This document shows, one piece after another, positions 51,572 through 60,234 of a stretch of 63,294 nt of DNA. Location of the stretch: contig VXLL01000004.1 in NCBI GenBank assembly GCA_009841615.1, positions 1 through 63,294 of the forward strand. The letters are read 5' to 3'. Each line of letters opens with the position of its first letter. The first letter of the stretch is position 1. The notes under the pieces are model-generated. The model was not told the origin of the DNA. It did no database searches and worked only from the letters and a program-made list of their open reading frames with translations. The translations under genes were made by a program, and so were the position numbers. This DNA comes from Gammaproteobacteria bacterium (lineage in GTDB: Bacteria; Pseudomonadota; Gammaproteobacteria; Pseudomonadales; Azotimanducaceae).

Positions 51572-52951
51572 TTACCCAAGAAATCCGAGTGGAGCAGTAC
51601 GACTCTCTGGAGAATAGAAATTTCTGACAGCTGGGAGCACTTCGTCAAGGTTGCTAGGCGATACTCCGAACCAGAGTGCTAGTTCCGCAAAGTATTCCTC
51701 AACTGACGTTGTTGGAATGTAGATTCCACGACCCATATCCAATGGACTTGAGTCAGACAACTCCGGATAGGATCCGTACATCATACCGCCATTGACTTCA
51801 CTTCCCATAATCATGTGATGTCCACCCCAGCCATGATCAGAACCCTGACCATTAGAAGTGAGCGTCCGACCGAAATCAGAGATCGTAAAGGTAACGACGT
51901 TTTCGAACTCGCCAAGTTCCTGCAAAGCGGATCTGAATTCGTCTAATCCTTTGCTAAGGACAGGTAACATAGACTCTTGATAACCGACCACATTGAAGTG
52001 GTGATCCCAGCCGCCGTATTGCACGAAAAACGTTTGACGACCCTGTCCGAGGACATTTCGAGCTCCAATAACTCGAGCAATCTGTCTGAGCGTCGCCGAA
52101 AAGTAGTTGTCTGAAAACTGTGTCTCAAACTCGGGCGCAGATCGTATCGCATTGACAATTGTGTCTCGATTGTCCATAGCTCCTTTCAATCTACGAGAAT
52201 ACTCGCGTCGGAGCATGTTCTTCTCTTCGACGCCCAGTATATCTCGAATGACTTCATGAACATCGATCCCATTAGACCAAAGCTCAGGAAATGACCAAAC
52301 AGTGTTTGCGCCATCGCCTCGATTGAAAATCGTGTAAGGATTCACTTTTGCGCCGGTTTGAAATAGGTTTGTTCCAGACAAAGAGATGTTCATCGACAAT
52401 CCATTCGCTGGATTAGGATTGAGAAGATCGGCCATTCTCCCTCCCCATCCATATGAAGAAGACCGTCGATACGAAATCGCCGATTGCCATTGTGCTATCT
52501 GATCGGAGTGTGAAAACAGTCCGAGCGGCAACTTTGCCGTTCTTGCTCTTATCGCCGAGACATCAACAGGTTCGATGAGTGTTCCAACATTAGCGACGAA
52601 AGCGAGATCCCCAGCTTCGTAAATCTGTCGAATTTCGTCGAATCTCCCATGCAGAGCATAGCTTCGACCTTCGTTCGACTGATTCGATAGTGGAAGCAGA
52701 GAATTGAAATCAAGCGCTAGATCTGATCGTATCTTTGCATATTCATCGTATTGATCCTGATCGTAAGGTAGGAGCATGTTGTACGAATCATTACCGCCCG
52801 CTAACAAGATGCAAACGAGTGCTTTGTACCCATCGGTTGTCGACGCTGCGACGCTACGGGTCAATCCCAGGGTTAGAGCAGTTGTTGACGCCGTCGCTGC
52901 CGCAACGCCCAGACCGCAACTATGACTCAGGAATCGTCTGCGATTTAACAC
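51572..52951 (-). CDS. DUF1501-family protein (Tat-exported)
   Basis: 459 residues from GTG 52951. Twin-arginine-type signal (LNRRRFLSHSCGLGVAAATASTT). Then the family core: ALVCILLAGGNDSYNMLLPYD, LSFVANVGTLIEPVD, KLPLGLFSHSDQIAQWQ (the LFSHSDQ motif), and the C-terminal NVVTFTISDFGRTLTSNGQGSDHGWGGHHMIMG. DUF1501 proteins belong to a sulfatase/phosphatase-like fold and are exported; the enzyme activity is not established. Always paired with DUF1800, as here: it begins 3 bp after the DUF1800 stop. Confidence 0.92.
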   Translation of the reverse strand: MLNRRRFLSHSCGLGVAAATASTTALTLGLTRSVAASTTDGYKALVCILLAGGNDSYNMLLPYDQDQYDEYAKIRSDLALDFNSLLPLSNQSNEGRSYALHGRFDEIRQIYEAGDLAFVANVGTLIEPVDVSAIRARTAKLPLGLFSHSDQIAQWQSAISYRRSSSYGWGGRMADLLNPNPANGLSMNISLSGTNLFQTGAKVNPYTIFNRGDGANTVWSFPELWSNGIDVHEVIRDILGVEEKNMLRREYSRRLKGAMDNRDTIVNAIRSAPEFETQFSDNYFSATLRQIARVIGARNVLGQGRQTFFVQYGGWDHHFNVVGYQESMLPVLSKGLDEFRSALQELGEFENVVTFTISDFGRTLTSNGQGSDHGWGGHHMIMGSEVNGGMMYGSYPELSDSSPLDMGRGIYIPTTSVEEYFAELALWFGVSPSNLDEVLPAVRNFYSPESRTAPLGFLG

Positions 52952-52954
52952 AAC

Positions 52955-54724
52955 TCAATCCTCCACAGCATTATCTGGTGAAATCAAGATTAAATAGATC
53001 GCGATTTGCGCTCGTTCCTTATCGTCGTCAACTTTGTTGAGGACATCCTTAACGATGTCCTTTGTCGCTTGGCTCAGTTTGCCCTGCGTCAGCACAATAT
53101 CCAGTCTTTTGATGAGATCATCTGGCTCCGCAGCCAGTTCCTCGTACTCGCTCAAGTCAATACGCGGTGTCTCGAAATGAGGACGAAATGTATGAAATAA
53201 CTGGTTTTCGTTGAAGATTGCGAGCCCAATATAGTTAGTTACTCCAATTACCGTAGTAGCAGTCGTGATTTGAAATTCGGGTGCAACCATGTCGTTGTCT
53301 GCAATTTCACCAACTGGCGCATAGTCTGGTTGATAGAAATTGAATACACTTGGAGAAGCAAGCGGATGCTGTTCGACCAAGAATCCCATCCGAAAACCTG
53401 TGTTGAAGTATTCACCGGATTCCGAAGTGTAATTGAATATGCGCGCCAGTGAAACCATGCGCACCACCGGTTCTTCCAGTCTTCCAAACGTGGCGGACCA
53501 AGTACCAAGTTCTGCTTCTGGATCGAAGAATATCGCACGAAGCACTGCCTTCATATCGCCACGAGGACTTCCCGTTTCGCCGTTGAACGCTCGAGCTACG
53601 CGTTCAACGTATTCAGGGGACGGATTGGAAGTGACCAATCGTTGAATTAACTGTTTGCAAAAGAATGGTCCCACATTCGGATGGTTGAACAACACATCAA
53701 TCGCAGCTTCCACATCCTTCATTCCCGACTGCCCCGCTGGCACGACTGTCCCATCTAGAAGCATTTTTTCGCTGGGCTCATGGTGTCTCTCGTACATGAT
53801 CATCGGCAGACTAAACACCTCGGTGTCAGCATGATTAAAGTATCGACGACCCCAATAGTGTCCCTCTCCCGCGTAAGTCAATCCCGTAAATATCTTCGCC
53901 ATCTCGCGGATGTCGTCGTTATCGTAAGTTGGAATTGGTTCTCCTTTAGTGTCTAGTTTGAGAGTGCCATCGATGTTCAACTCATACAATCCAATTGAAA
54001 ACAACTGCATGATCTCCCTGGCGAAATTTTCGTCTGGAAATCTATTTCGTCTGGGATTTGCCTTACGGTTATTTGCGTGACTGAGATAATGTCCCATTGC
54101 TGGGGATAGTGCGACACCCTCCAATAGATCTCGAAAATTGCCAAATGCGTTTTCTAATAGCAGATCGTAAAAGGAAGTCAACGAGTAGGGGGTCAGTCTG
54201 AGCACTGGAGCTCTATCCGAAACAACGAAGAATTGACTGAGTGCATAGGCAACGCGTTGTCGAACAACATCATCGGCTGTCATGGTTTGTTGCCACCATG
54301 CAAATCTATGGATTACCGTTCGGAGTTTGAGAGGATTCCTAACGAACTCGTCCCATTCGCCAGAGTCTTGTCTTGTGATTAGGTCTTCAGCTATCGGTTT
54401 GTGGCGTGCAGGAGGAATATCGAACTGCTCTTCCAGCCAGAAATTGCGACCTTTTTTCGCGATTTCCTCGATTTCCTCGTAGCGCAAACCAAATGTAGAT
54501 TGACTCGCGAACCGTGATGCTTCGTTGAGTTCGTATTCAGAGACGGTCTCACCAGATCCAATCCCAGGGTCGATGTCATCATCGTCGTCGCCGTCCCCGA
54601 TACCATTTGTAGAAAAGCCCGCGATCAACATCCCGCCAACACACACTAGCTTTAACGGGAGAAACAATCTGCTATTGAACCTCGAAAGGTTCAGTCTGGT
54701 GGGTGGACTGTGTTCAACGGGCAC
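52955..54724 (-). CDS. DUF1800-family protein
   Basis: 589 residues from GTG 54724. The N-terminus has a hydrophobic segment (LKLVCVGGMLIAGF) and an Asp-rich linker (GDGDDDDDIDPG). The DUF1800 domain follows: EASRFASQSTFGLRYEEIEEIA, RVAYALSQFFVVS, PAMGHYLSHANNRK, PDENFAREIMQLFSIGLYELN, REMAKIFTGLTY, and NVGPFFCKQLIQRLVTSNPSP. Commonly found with DUF1501 in environmental bacteria; the function is unknown, a role in cell-surface or matrix chemistry being suggested only by co-occurrence. Operon with DUF1501 downstream. Confidence 0.92.
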   Translation of the reverse strand: MPVEHSPPTRLNLSRFNSRLFLPLKLVCVGGMLIAGFSTNGIGDGDDDDDIDPGIGSGETVSEYELNEASRFASQSTFGLRYEEIEEIAKKGRNFWLEEQFDIPPARHKPIAEDLITRQDSGEWDEFVRNPLKLRTVIHRFAWWQQTMTADDVVRQRVAYALSQFFVVSDRAPVLRLTPYSLTSFYDLLLENAFGNFRDLLEGVALSPAMGHYLSHANNRKANPRRNRFPDENFAREIMQLFSIGLYELNIDGTLKLDTKGEPIPTYDNDDIREMAKIFTGLTYAGEGHYWGRRYFNHADTEVFSLPMIMYERHHEPSEKMLLDGTVVPAGQSGMKDVEAAIDVLFNHPNVGPFFCKQLIQRLVTSNPSPEYVERVARAFNGETGSPRGDMKAVLRAIFFDPEAELGTWSATFGRLEEPVVRMVSLARIFNYTSESGEYFNTGFRMGFLVEQHPLASPSVFNFYQPDYAPVGEIADNDMVAPEFQITTATTVIGVTNYIGLAIFNENQLFHTFRPHFETPRIDLSEYEELAAEPDDLIKRLDIVLTQGKLSQATKDIVKDVLNKVDDDKERAQIAIYLILISPDNAVED

Positions 54725-55021
54725 TACGCAACTAACCTACGTGTTTGTTCACGTGCTATTCAATAATTGTAAAACAATTACTGTGATTTTTAAAAATTTC
54801 ATTGGAAAAACTTATCACTCTCACTTGTAGATTTTTCGTTCAATGTGAGCTGGATTGATTGTCGGTTCGTTCGCTGGACATTTAAAGAAAAAACTCCTAA
54901 TCTGGGTGAATCAATAATGTTCGTCACGTCCCTTTGTAGACACGGTTTATCATCACTCAAGATCAGTATAATCTAGAAGAGTAAAGTCGCCTATATCTCA
55001 GTCGAATCGCAAGCTACTTCA
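54725..55021. promoter_or_regulatory. divergent intergenic region (DUF1800 / nucleotidyltransferase)
   Basis: 297 bp, AT-rich, with no ORF. It must carry the DUF1800-DUF1501 promoter on the minus strand and that of the AbiEii-type pair on the plus strand (e.g. AGTATAATC at 54964-54972, TATAAT being a good -10). No inverted repeat of operator length was noticed. Confidence 0.45.
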
Positions 55022-55780
55022 GTGGAAGCGTCGTTGTTCTTCAATCGAAGAAACACCTGTAATCTTTTCATGCTAACCCTTTCTGACAACTGCTCAAAAA
55101 CCCTTCATTTAGTACTCGAACTCATTGATGAAATTGCCCCACGTAGCTCATTTCTATTAGGAGGAGGCACTGTCTTAGAAGCACGTTGGCACCATCGATT
55201 AAGTACCGATATAGATCTATTTACGAACGAAAAGGCTATGTTCGAGTTGATAGATCCATTCATTCGACTAGCAAGTACCGAAAAGTGGTTGAGTCGAGGA
55301 ATTGCGATAGAGCAGATTTTTGGCGCATACGGAGTGATGGGTAGTACCCCACATGGAGAGTTTAGCATCCACGGAAACCCAAACATTTTCTCGAACGCGC
55401 GCACCGAAGAGGAGATTGAAGGGACTGGAATCTTTGCTCAAAGCATTCCTGAAATACTTTTAAGAAAAATTCGAGCGCGCATGGTCCGCACCGCCTTGTA
55501 CTATTCACGAGACGCCTACGATGTAGTTGTCGCAACTTTGTACGCTCCCAATGAATTGAAACTGGCACTTGACAATCTAAACACTTTGGAAAACGATTCC
55601 CTTGAATTTGACCGGCACCGTACTGACTTGCAAATTAGGGATCTAGAAGATTTGATTAAACCGAAGTTTCCGCAAATCGTGAAAAATCTTCAGTCCTTCT
55701 TGTTCGATGTTTTGACAAGGAGGATCCATCGCGAAGACTTTCTAAACATATTGGATTTCGATCAGGAGTTTCCATATTGA
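55022..55780 (+). CDS. AbiEii/AbiGii-type nucleotidyltransferase
   Basis: 252 residues from GTG 55022 (ATG 55070, MLTLSDN, is a possible shorter start). The motif FLLGGGTVLEARWHHRLSTDIDLFTNE (about residues 44-70) has the GG-TxL--R--HR-S-DIDLF signature of AbiEii-type nucleotidyltransferase toxins, with the two Asp that bind Mg. The PEILLRKIRARM stretch is the second family motif. In type IV toxin-antitoxin and phage-abortive systems this enzyme is the toxin. Here it is coupled (TTGA) to a 160-residue protein downstream, not to an AbiEi-type antitoxin upstream. Confidence 0.82.
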   Translation: MEASLFFNRRNTCNLFMLTLSDNCSKTLHLVLELIDEIAPRSSFLLGGGTVLEARWHHRLSTDIDLFTNEKAMFELIDPFIRLASTEKWLSRGIAIEQIFGAYGVMGSTPHGEFSIHGNPNIFSNARTEEEIEGTGIFAQSIPEILLRKIRARMVRTALYYSRDAYDVVVATLYAPNELKLALDNLNTLENDSLEFDRHRTDLQIRDLEDLIKPKFPQIVKNLQSFLFDVLTRRIHREDFLNILDFDQEFPY

Positions 55781-56259
55781 ATGCATCCAGAAAACAGCAA
55801 GAACAGTTAGAATCAATGAAGGTCTGGGAAAGAGAGAGTGGATTGAAAACCGAATGGCTGTTGAACCGAATACCGATTGACGTATTGCCTCTTGATGACT
55901 TCGATCTACCTTCGAGTCACCATCGACCGCAGCAATTAGAATTGGGAATGAATCTCTTACGTGGTCTAATCAGCAACCACATGGCTGGAATCAGAAGCAA
56001 ATTTACAGCGGAAGAAGTGGTCGACATGATGAAGAACCCGTCGGTACTCACTGCGCGTCAGATATCCTACATTCGTGAGTTGATCAATCACTGCAGTCCG
56101 TGGATTCTCAAATTGCTTTCAGACTCAATAGGGCTCACGATCTATGAATGGGCTCGTGTGATGGGAATTTGCGAGATTAACAATCGACGTATTGCAGAGT
56201 GGATAAACTCGTACGTCCCTGAATACACAGTCTCCTTTTATTGGAAACGGATTTGGTAG
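55777..56259 (+). CDS. unknown partner of the nucleotidyltransferase (possible antitoxin)
   Basis: 160 residues from a TTG start overlapping the toxin stop. All-helical and soluble; the middle has SKFTAEEVVDMMKNPSVLTARQISYIRELI, and the last third (LTIYEWARVMGICEINNRRIAEWI) resembles a small helix-turn-helix or protein-interaction domain. No family recognised. The tight coupling with an AbiEii-type gene suggests an antitoxin or regulator; not a classic AbiEi. Confidence 0.55.
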   Translation: MNASRKQQEQLESMKVWERESGLKTEWLLNRIPIDVLPLDDFDLPSSHHRPQQLELGMNLLRGLISNHMAGIRSKFTAEEVVDMMKNPSVLTARQISYIRELINHCSPWILKLLSDSIGLTIYEWARVMGICEINNRRIAEWINSYVPEYTVSFYWKRIW

Positions 56260-56641
56260 CCCCCGATCGATTTGTTTTTTCATGGTTGAACCTAGTCAAT
56301 TCAAACGCATGTAGTCCGAGTTTGAAATCAAAAACACTGAATTTACTCTCGACGGTGCGCTGGGAAACTTACAAGGCGTTTTCGGTGTAGAAACCGGATA
56401 CAATAGTACTGTCTTTTCTTAACCAGACTGAAAAGGTTTTGTCCAAACCGTGGAACTCAGGAGTGGCATTCCTGTCAGAAAACTGTAACAATTCGTGCCC
56501 ATTCAGTTCGGTAAATCGTCTACTAAAACATGCAGAGTGTGAAGATTCTGTTGCTCAACGCACTCACTTTGGTGGTATTCAGCGGCATTATTCTTGCATG
56601 GTATTGACACATTCAACTTTCGATCGAAAAAGGAGCTAATC
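56260..56641. other. 382-bp region without a supported gene
   Basis: No ORF with convincing start and codon use (a 66-codon frame at 56439-56639 has no ribosome site and no similarity). The last 20 bp hold a good ribosome site (AAAAAGGAG) for the next gene; the upstream AT-rich part (56390-56420) may contain its promoter. Confidence 0.35.
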
Positions 56642-57496
56642 ATGAAAACGGGCAGTCAATGGATAGTAGCATGCTTTGTGCTAGTATGCTCTTACGCTGT
56701 CTTTGCAGAAGTAATCGTACCTAATGTAGTAGGTGATCCCTATGAAGAGAATCGAGAGTATTTGACCATTGAAGGTTTCAAAGTCTATGTACTACCAGTT
56801 CAGCAGTATTCGTGGCGTGGATACACACTAGAGCAACGCGAAGATGAACGTCTTCGAGCGATCCGCAAAGTGACCTCGCAATTAAAAGTAGCTGTATCGC
56901 TTCTACCTCCAGATCCGATTAACGAGTTGCGTACTCGGGTTATTCTGTACATGGACGATACTTGTGAATATGGAGTTCCGACAGAACCCGGCAAGACTGT
57001 TCGAACTGGAAAAGTCTATTATTCTCCGCTTACGAGCAAAGACGGCAGTAACCGTAAATTGGGCCGAGTGACTATTCGGTGTTATTCTGCGTTCGTTCAC
57101 GAGTATCCGTACAAAGGGATAGTGTTGCACGAGCTTGCACACGCATGGCACGATTTGTTTTTGCCTAACGGCTTTGAAAATCACAAGATCAAAGCTCAAT
57201 ATGAGTGGTCTAAAGAGTGTTTACACTCACAGCACCAGTCTTATTGGAAAACAAATGCCGGTGAATTCTTCGCGGAAATGTCCTGTGCGTACTTTTTTCG
57301 CAGTAAGGATGTACCGCACACAGACATGTCAATGAGTGAAAAGAATAAATCTTTAGTAAATTTGGCATGGCAGGATCCACCTAAGCTAGATGAATTTGAT
57401 CCTGCAGCAGGGGGTTGTACGGACGAGCGTGAATTGACGTTGAATGAGAGTGAAAAGTTTATTGACAGGAAACGAAGTTATATCGGGGCTCATTAA
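56642..57496 (+). CDS. secreted zincin metallopeptidase (anthrax lethal factor-like)
   Basis: 284 residues from ATG 56642, chosen over 56594 because AAAAAGGAG stands just before it and the protein then starts with a signal peptide (MKTGSQWIVACFVLVCSYAVFA). Zinc site: VLHELAHAWHD with H163-E-x-x-H167. The third ligand is probably Glu in the NAGEFFAEMSCAYFF stretch (E208 or E211), the 'EFFAE' helix typical of anthrax-lethal-factor-like (ATLF) peptidases. Four or more Cys in the mature part suggest disulfides. Substrate unknown; periplasmic or extracellular. It lies alone between gene-poor spacers. Confidence 0.8.
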   Translation: MKTGSQWIVACFVLVCSYAVFAEVIVPNVVGDPYEENREYLTIEGFKVYVLPVQQYSWRGYTLEQREDERLRAIRKVTSQLKVAVSLLPPDPINELRTRVILYMDDTCEYGVPTEPGKTVRTGKVYYSPLTSKDGSNRKLGRVTIRCYSAFVHEYPYKGIVLHELAHAWHDLFLPNGFENHKIKAQYEWSKECLHSQHQSYWKTNAGEFFAEMSCAYFFRSKDVPHTDMSMSEKNKSLVNLAWQDPPKLDEFDPAAGGCTDERELTLNESEKFIDRKRSYIGAH

Positions 57497-57813
57497 TTGG
57501 CAGGTATCAATCTGTTGAGCCATGCCGAGAGTAAGACTCAGCCGAGTTCAAGTTAAAACTGTACTCCGGCCATACAATCCCAGATGAATCGAGTGCTTAC
57601 AGATTAGATAAGAGAAGTACTCCGCAACTTGTTTCGTTCCTGTGCTGAAGTTAAGGAAAATGAGGAACGACAATCTATACACCATTTCAGTAAATAGTGG
57701 AAATCCTTCACGGAACAACATAATTTCAAGATTTGCAGAACCTCCGGACAGAACCTGCGTTATAAAAATTTCGTGAAATAAGCAACTTCGAAAAGCGAAA
57801 GGAACACAAAAAA
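57497..57813 (+). other. 317-bp region without a gene
   Basis: No ORF. The AT-rich stretch 57700-57800 contains TTATAAAAATT, a possible -10 area for the next gene, and AAGGAA 10 nt before its ATG. No terminator seen after the metallopeptidase gene. Confidence 0.35.
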
Positions 57814-58536
57814 ATGAAACTGATGCTATTCGTTACGGTAATGTTGTTTACAGTTCTTTCACTTGCTGAAGAACTATCGGGGACCTATGAATTTCCACCG
57901 CCGGACGGGTTGGAAGGAGATTCAGCCATAGTCGAGCTCAACAGAAATGAGGAAGGAAATTATTCGGCACAAGTGTCTGTTGCAGAGCAAACCATTGAAG
58001 GGAAAAATATCGTCGTTGGTGAGAATCAATTTTCTTTCGATATAGTGGTCGAGACCCCTGATGGAGACATGTTGCAAGTCTATACAGTTAAACTTGACAA
58101 GGACGAATTCACCTTGTCCATATTGTCCGAACTTGGTGATCGAAGCCAATCCATTTCTCTTAAGGGAAAGCTAGTCAAAGAACTCGACGGTACTTATACA
58201 TTTCCACCCCCTGAGGGTACCCAAGGCGACACAACCAAAATCCAATTGACCAAAGACGATGATGAGAACTTCTATGTTATGGTAGCTGTTGGTGATGAAA
58301 CGATTGAGGCATCGAATGTCAGAGTCAGTAGAGATCAGTTTTCGTTCGATACAGAGGTGAAGACGCAACTTGGAGACATGTCCCAAACTTGGAAAATTGA
58401 AATCGCTGACGACCAAGCTACTCTGTCGATACTGGCGGATGTTGATGGTCAAAATGAATCGATGACACTGAAAGGCAAGCGAGTCGACGAGGAGGCTGAT
58501 TCAGAGAGTAAGAACAACAAACATGAAAAGTTGTGA
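57814..58536 (+). CDS. periplasmic protein with two tandem lipocalin-like repeats
   Basis: 240 residues, signal peptide MKLMLFVTVMLFTVLSLA. Two repeats of about 100 residues share the same ends: GTYEFPPPDGLEGDSAIVEL ... SISLKGKL and GTYTFPPPEGTQGDTTKIQL ... SMTLKGKR, with conserved IEGKNI/IEASNV and FSFD in the centre. Beta-rich small domain, duplicated inside one gene. Ends in an acidic tail and EKL. No enzyme motif. Converges on the next gene. Confidence 0.75.
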   Translation: MKLMLFVTVMLFTVLSLAEELSGTYEFPPPDGLEGDSAIVELNRNEEGNYSAQVSVAEQTIEGKNIVVGENQFSFDIVVETPDGDMLQVYTVKLDKDEFTLSILSELGDRSQSISLKGKLVKELDGTYTFPPPEGTQGDTTKIQLTKDDDENFYVMVAVGDETIEASNVRVSRDQFSFDTEVKTQLGDMSQTWKIEIADDQATLSILADVDGQNESMTLKGKRVDEEADSESKNNKHEKL

Positions 58537-58591
58537 GGTTCCCACGAAAACGAACTCAATTAGTTTTTTTACGTTTGCTTAAATTGATGTT

Positions 58592-58608
58592 ATAACTCAA
58601 AGAGTTAT
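58592..58608. terminator. palindromic hairpin between convergent genes
   Basis: ATAACTC (58592-58598) and GAGTTAT (58602-58608) around AAA, in the 103-bp space between two converging genes. The stem is short and AT-rich, and there is no T-run on either side, so it is at best a weak bidirectional terminator. Confidence 0.4.
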
Positions 58609-58639
58609 CCATTAACACACGTATAACGGCCGATGGTAG

Positions 58640-60004
58640 CTAGTTGAACAGCTCGAGTTCCATTGCAGTACGTTCAAATTGATCAACCACTTCTAACACC
58701 GGACCTGAAATCAACTCGTCGACGTAGAGTTCGTTAATTACCTTTCGACAACTGCGGGGTTCATCGGATTCTTCTGGATCCTCAGGTCCATGAGAACGGC
58801 TAGATGTTCCGTTGGGTGCATCGTAGGGCGGCTCACAGAGATGTTGGACTAATAAATCCCAGTTCAATTCGGTCTGAGTCTGTCTTAAGTCGGCTAATAA
58901 CTGAAACGTTTGAAGAAAACGCTCTACACTCGGTGCTTTTTTTGATTGCAACTCTTTCCAAGGACCACTCGAAAAAAAGCGTTTTAACCGCCCAAACCCG
59001 CTTCCGTGTTCCAAGTAAACTATCGACGAACTAGGAATCATATACCCTTGGGTTAACCCCGCGGCTTCATCACCTAACCGTGCGGCTAGTTCGATGAGAG
59101 TCGCTACTGTACCCTTCAGTCTCATTGGATTGTCTATAGACACGAGCAGTTTAATGAGGTCTGAGTTCCATTTCGTGGTGAGCTGCAGATCAGGAGCTAG
59201 TTCTTCACACTTCTTTTCGATCCAAGTACGTTCAAGTTCTTGTTTCCACATGAACTGATCTTGCTCTAATGTAAAGTTTTCTGGATCCCGATAAAAAATA
59301 AACGGGCTGTGCCTAACTCCATTGTGAAAACAGTATCTATTTATTAATGCGTAATTCATTATCGAATCTGCATGACAGGACTCTGTCAGATCCCAGTTCG
59401 AATCACTGTCGTGTTGCAATATGCACTCTGGACGGTCCAGCGCGTCTTGCACTCGGCTGAAATCGCCCTCAGGATCGGCAAATATTCGCCCGAATGTCAA
59501 TGGGTTCTTTAACTCAATAAACGCAAACGGACCCTTTTTGTCTCTGGTACCCCAAAGATATGGATTGATGTCATTGACATGGTCGTCCAACGCTGTTCGG
59601 CAATCGTCAGACTCTTTAAAAAAGGGTGCTAATTCGTCATTCTCGTCCCACAGACTATACGGCCAGTGATCGTCATCATTCAGTATCGTTGAGTGGAAAG
59701 GGACGAACTGATCGAAGCCGCACGCAACTTCAACCGATACTTGCGAAGTCTCTAACGAGGGGAAACTTGGCGGTTCGAAAGCCGCTTTTGATGGTTCCGC
59801 TTCACTCGGATGAGAGACATCTGTCTGCGACTCGACATCAGAATCAGAACTGATGTGTCTAGACGGAATAGCAAAGCCGCTGTTAGCCGGTAGGAAATAG
59901 AAGTAAACAAAGCTCATCAAACCTAGCCCTAGTGCAACTCCGCTGACCCAATACCAAAGACGAAGCCTAGAACTTCGCTTTTTGTGTCTTTGTTTTTGTG
60001 CCAT
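58640..60004 (-). CDS. membrane-anchored protein of unknown function, Cys-rich
   Basis: 454 residues. A basic N-terminus (MAQKQRHKKRSSRLRLW) and one membrane helix (YWVSGVALGLGLMSFVYFYFL) make it a type II inner-membrane protein with a periplasmic domain. That domain has many Cys (CGFDQFVPF, DDCRTALDDHV, PECILQHD, ESCHADSI, RYCFHNG, KKCEELAP, HLCEPP, RSCRKVI), probably paired in disulfides, and helical C-terminal parts (TVATLIELAARLGDEAAG). No family recognised. It is followed downstream only by a convergent gene; 230 bp separate it from the TlpA-like gene upstream, on the same strand, so it may be transcribed with it. Confidence 0.62.
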   Translation of the reverse strand: MAQKQRHKKRSSRLRLWYWVSGVALGLGLMSFVYFYFLPANSGFAIPSRHISSDSDVESQTDVSHPSEAEPSKAAFEPPSFPSLETSQVSVEVACGFDQFVPFHSTILNDDDHWPYSLWDENDELAPFFKESDDCRTALDDHVNDINPYLWGTRDKKGPFAFIELKNPLTFGRIFADPEGDFSRVQDALDRPECILQHDSDSNWDLTESCHADSIMNYALINRYCFHNGVRHSPFIFYRDPENFTLEQDQFMWKQELERTWIEKKCEELAPDLQLTTKWNSDLIKLLVSIDNPMRLKGTVATLIELAARLGDEAAGLTQGYMIPSSSIVYLEHGSGFGRLKRFFSSGPWKELQSKKAPSVERFLQTFQLLADLRQTQTELNWDLLVQHLCEPPYDAPNGTSSRSHGPEDPEESDEPRSCRKVINELYVDELISGPVLEVVDQFERTAMELELFN

Positions 60005-60234
60005 CCTACGATTTCAAACAATCATAGTCGTCTAGTCTTGAGTGATTCGAGCGTTCAAAAAGAGATTACTCTATCCCATTGTATGTGTTTGCTGATTAAT
60101 ACGCGGTCTACTTTCGAAGCAACGTCTGGCACTAGAGAATCTGATTGAGCTATTCGATTGACTAAATCTGACCACCATCAATTGATTGGACACGACAACC
60201 GCAATGCGCTCTGTCAATCGAAACGAAAGTAACG

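Noticed and set aside
56439..56639. 66-codon plus-strand frame before the metallopeptidase
   Set aside because: No ribosome site, no similarity, overlaps the leader of the real gene.
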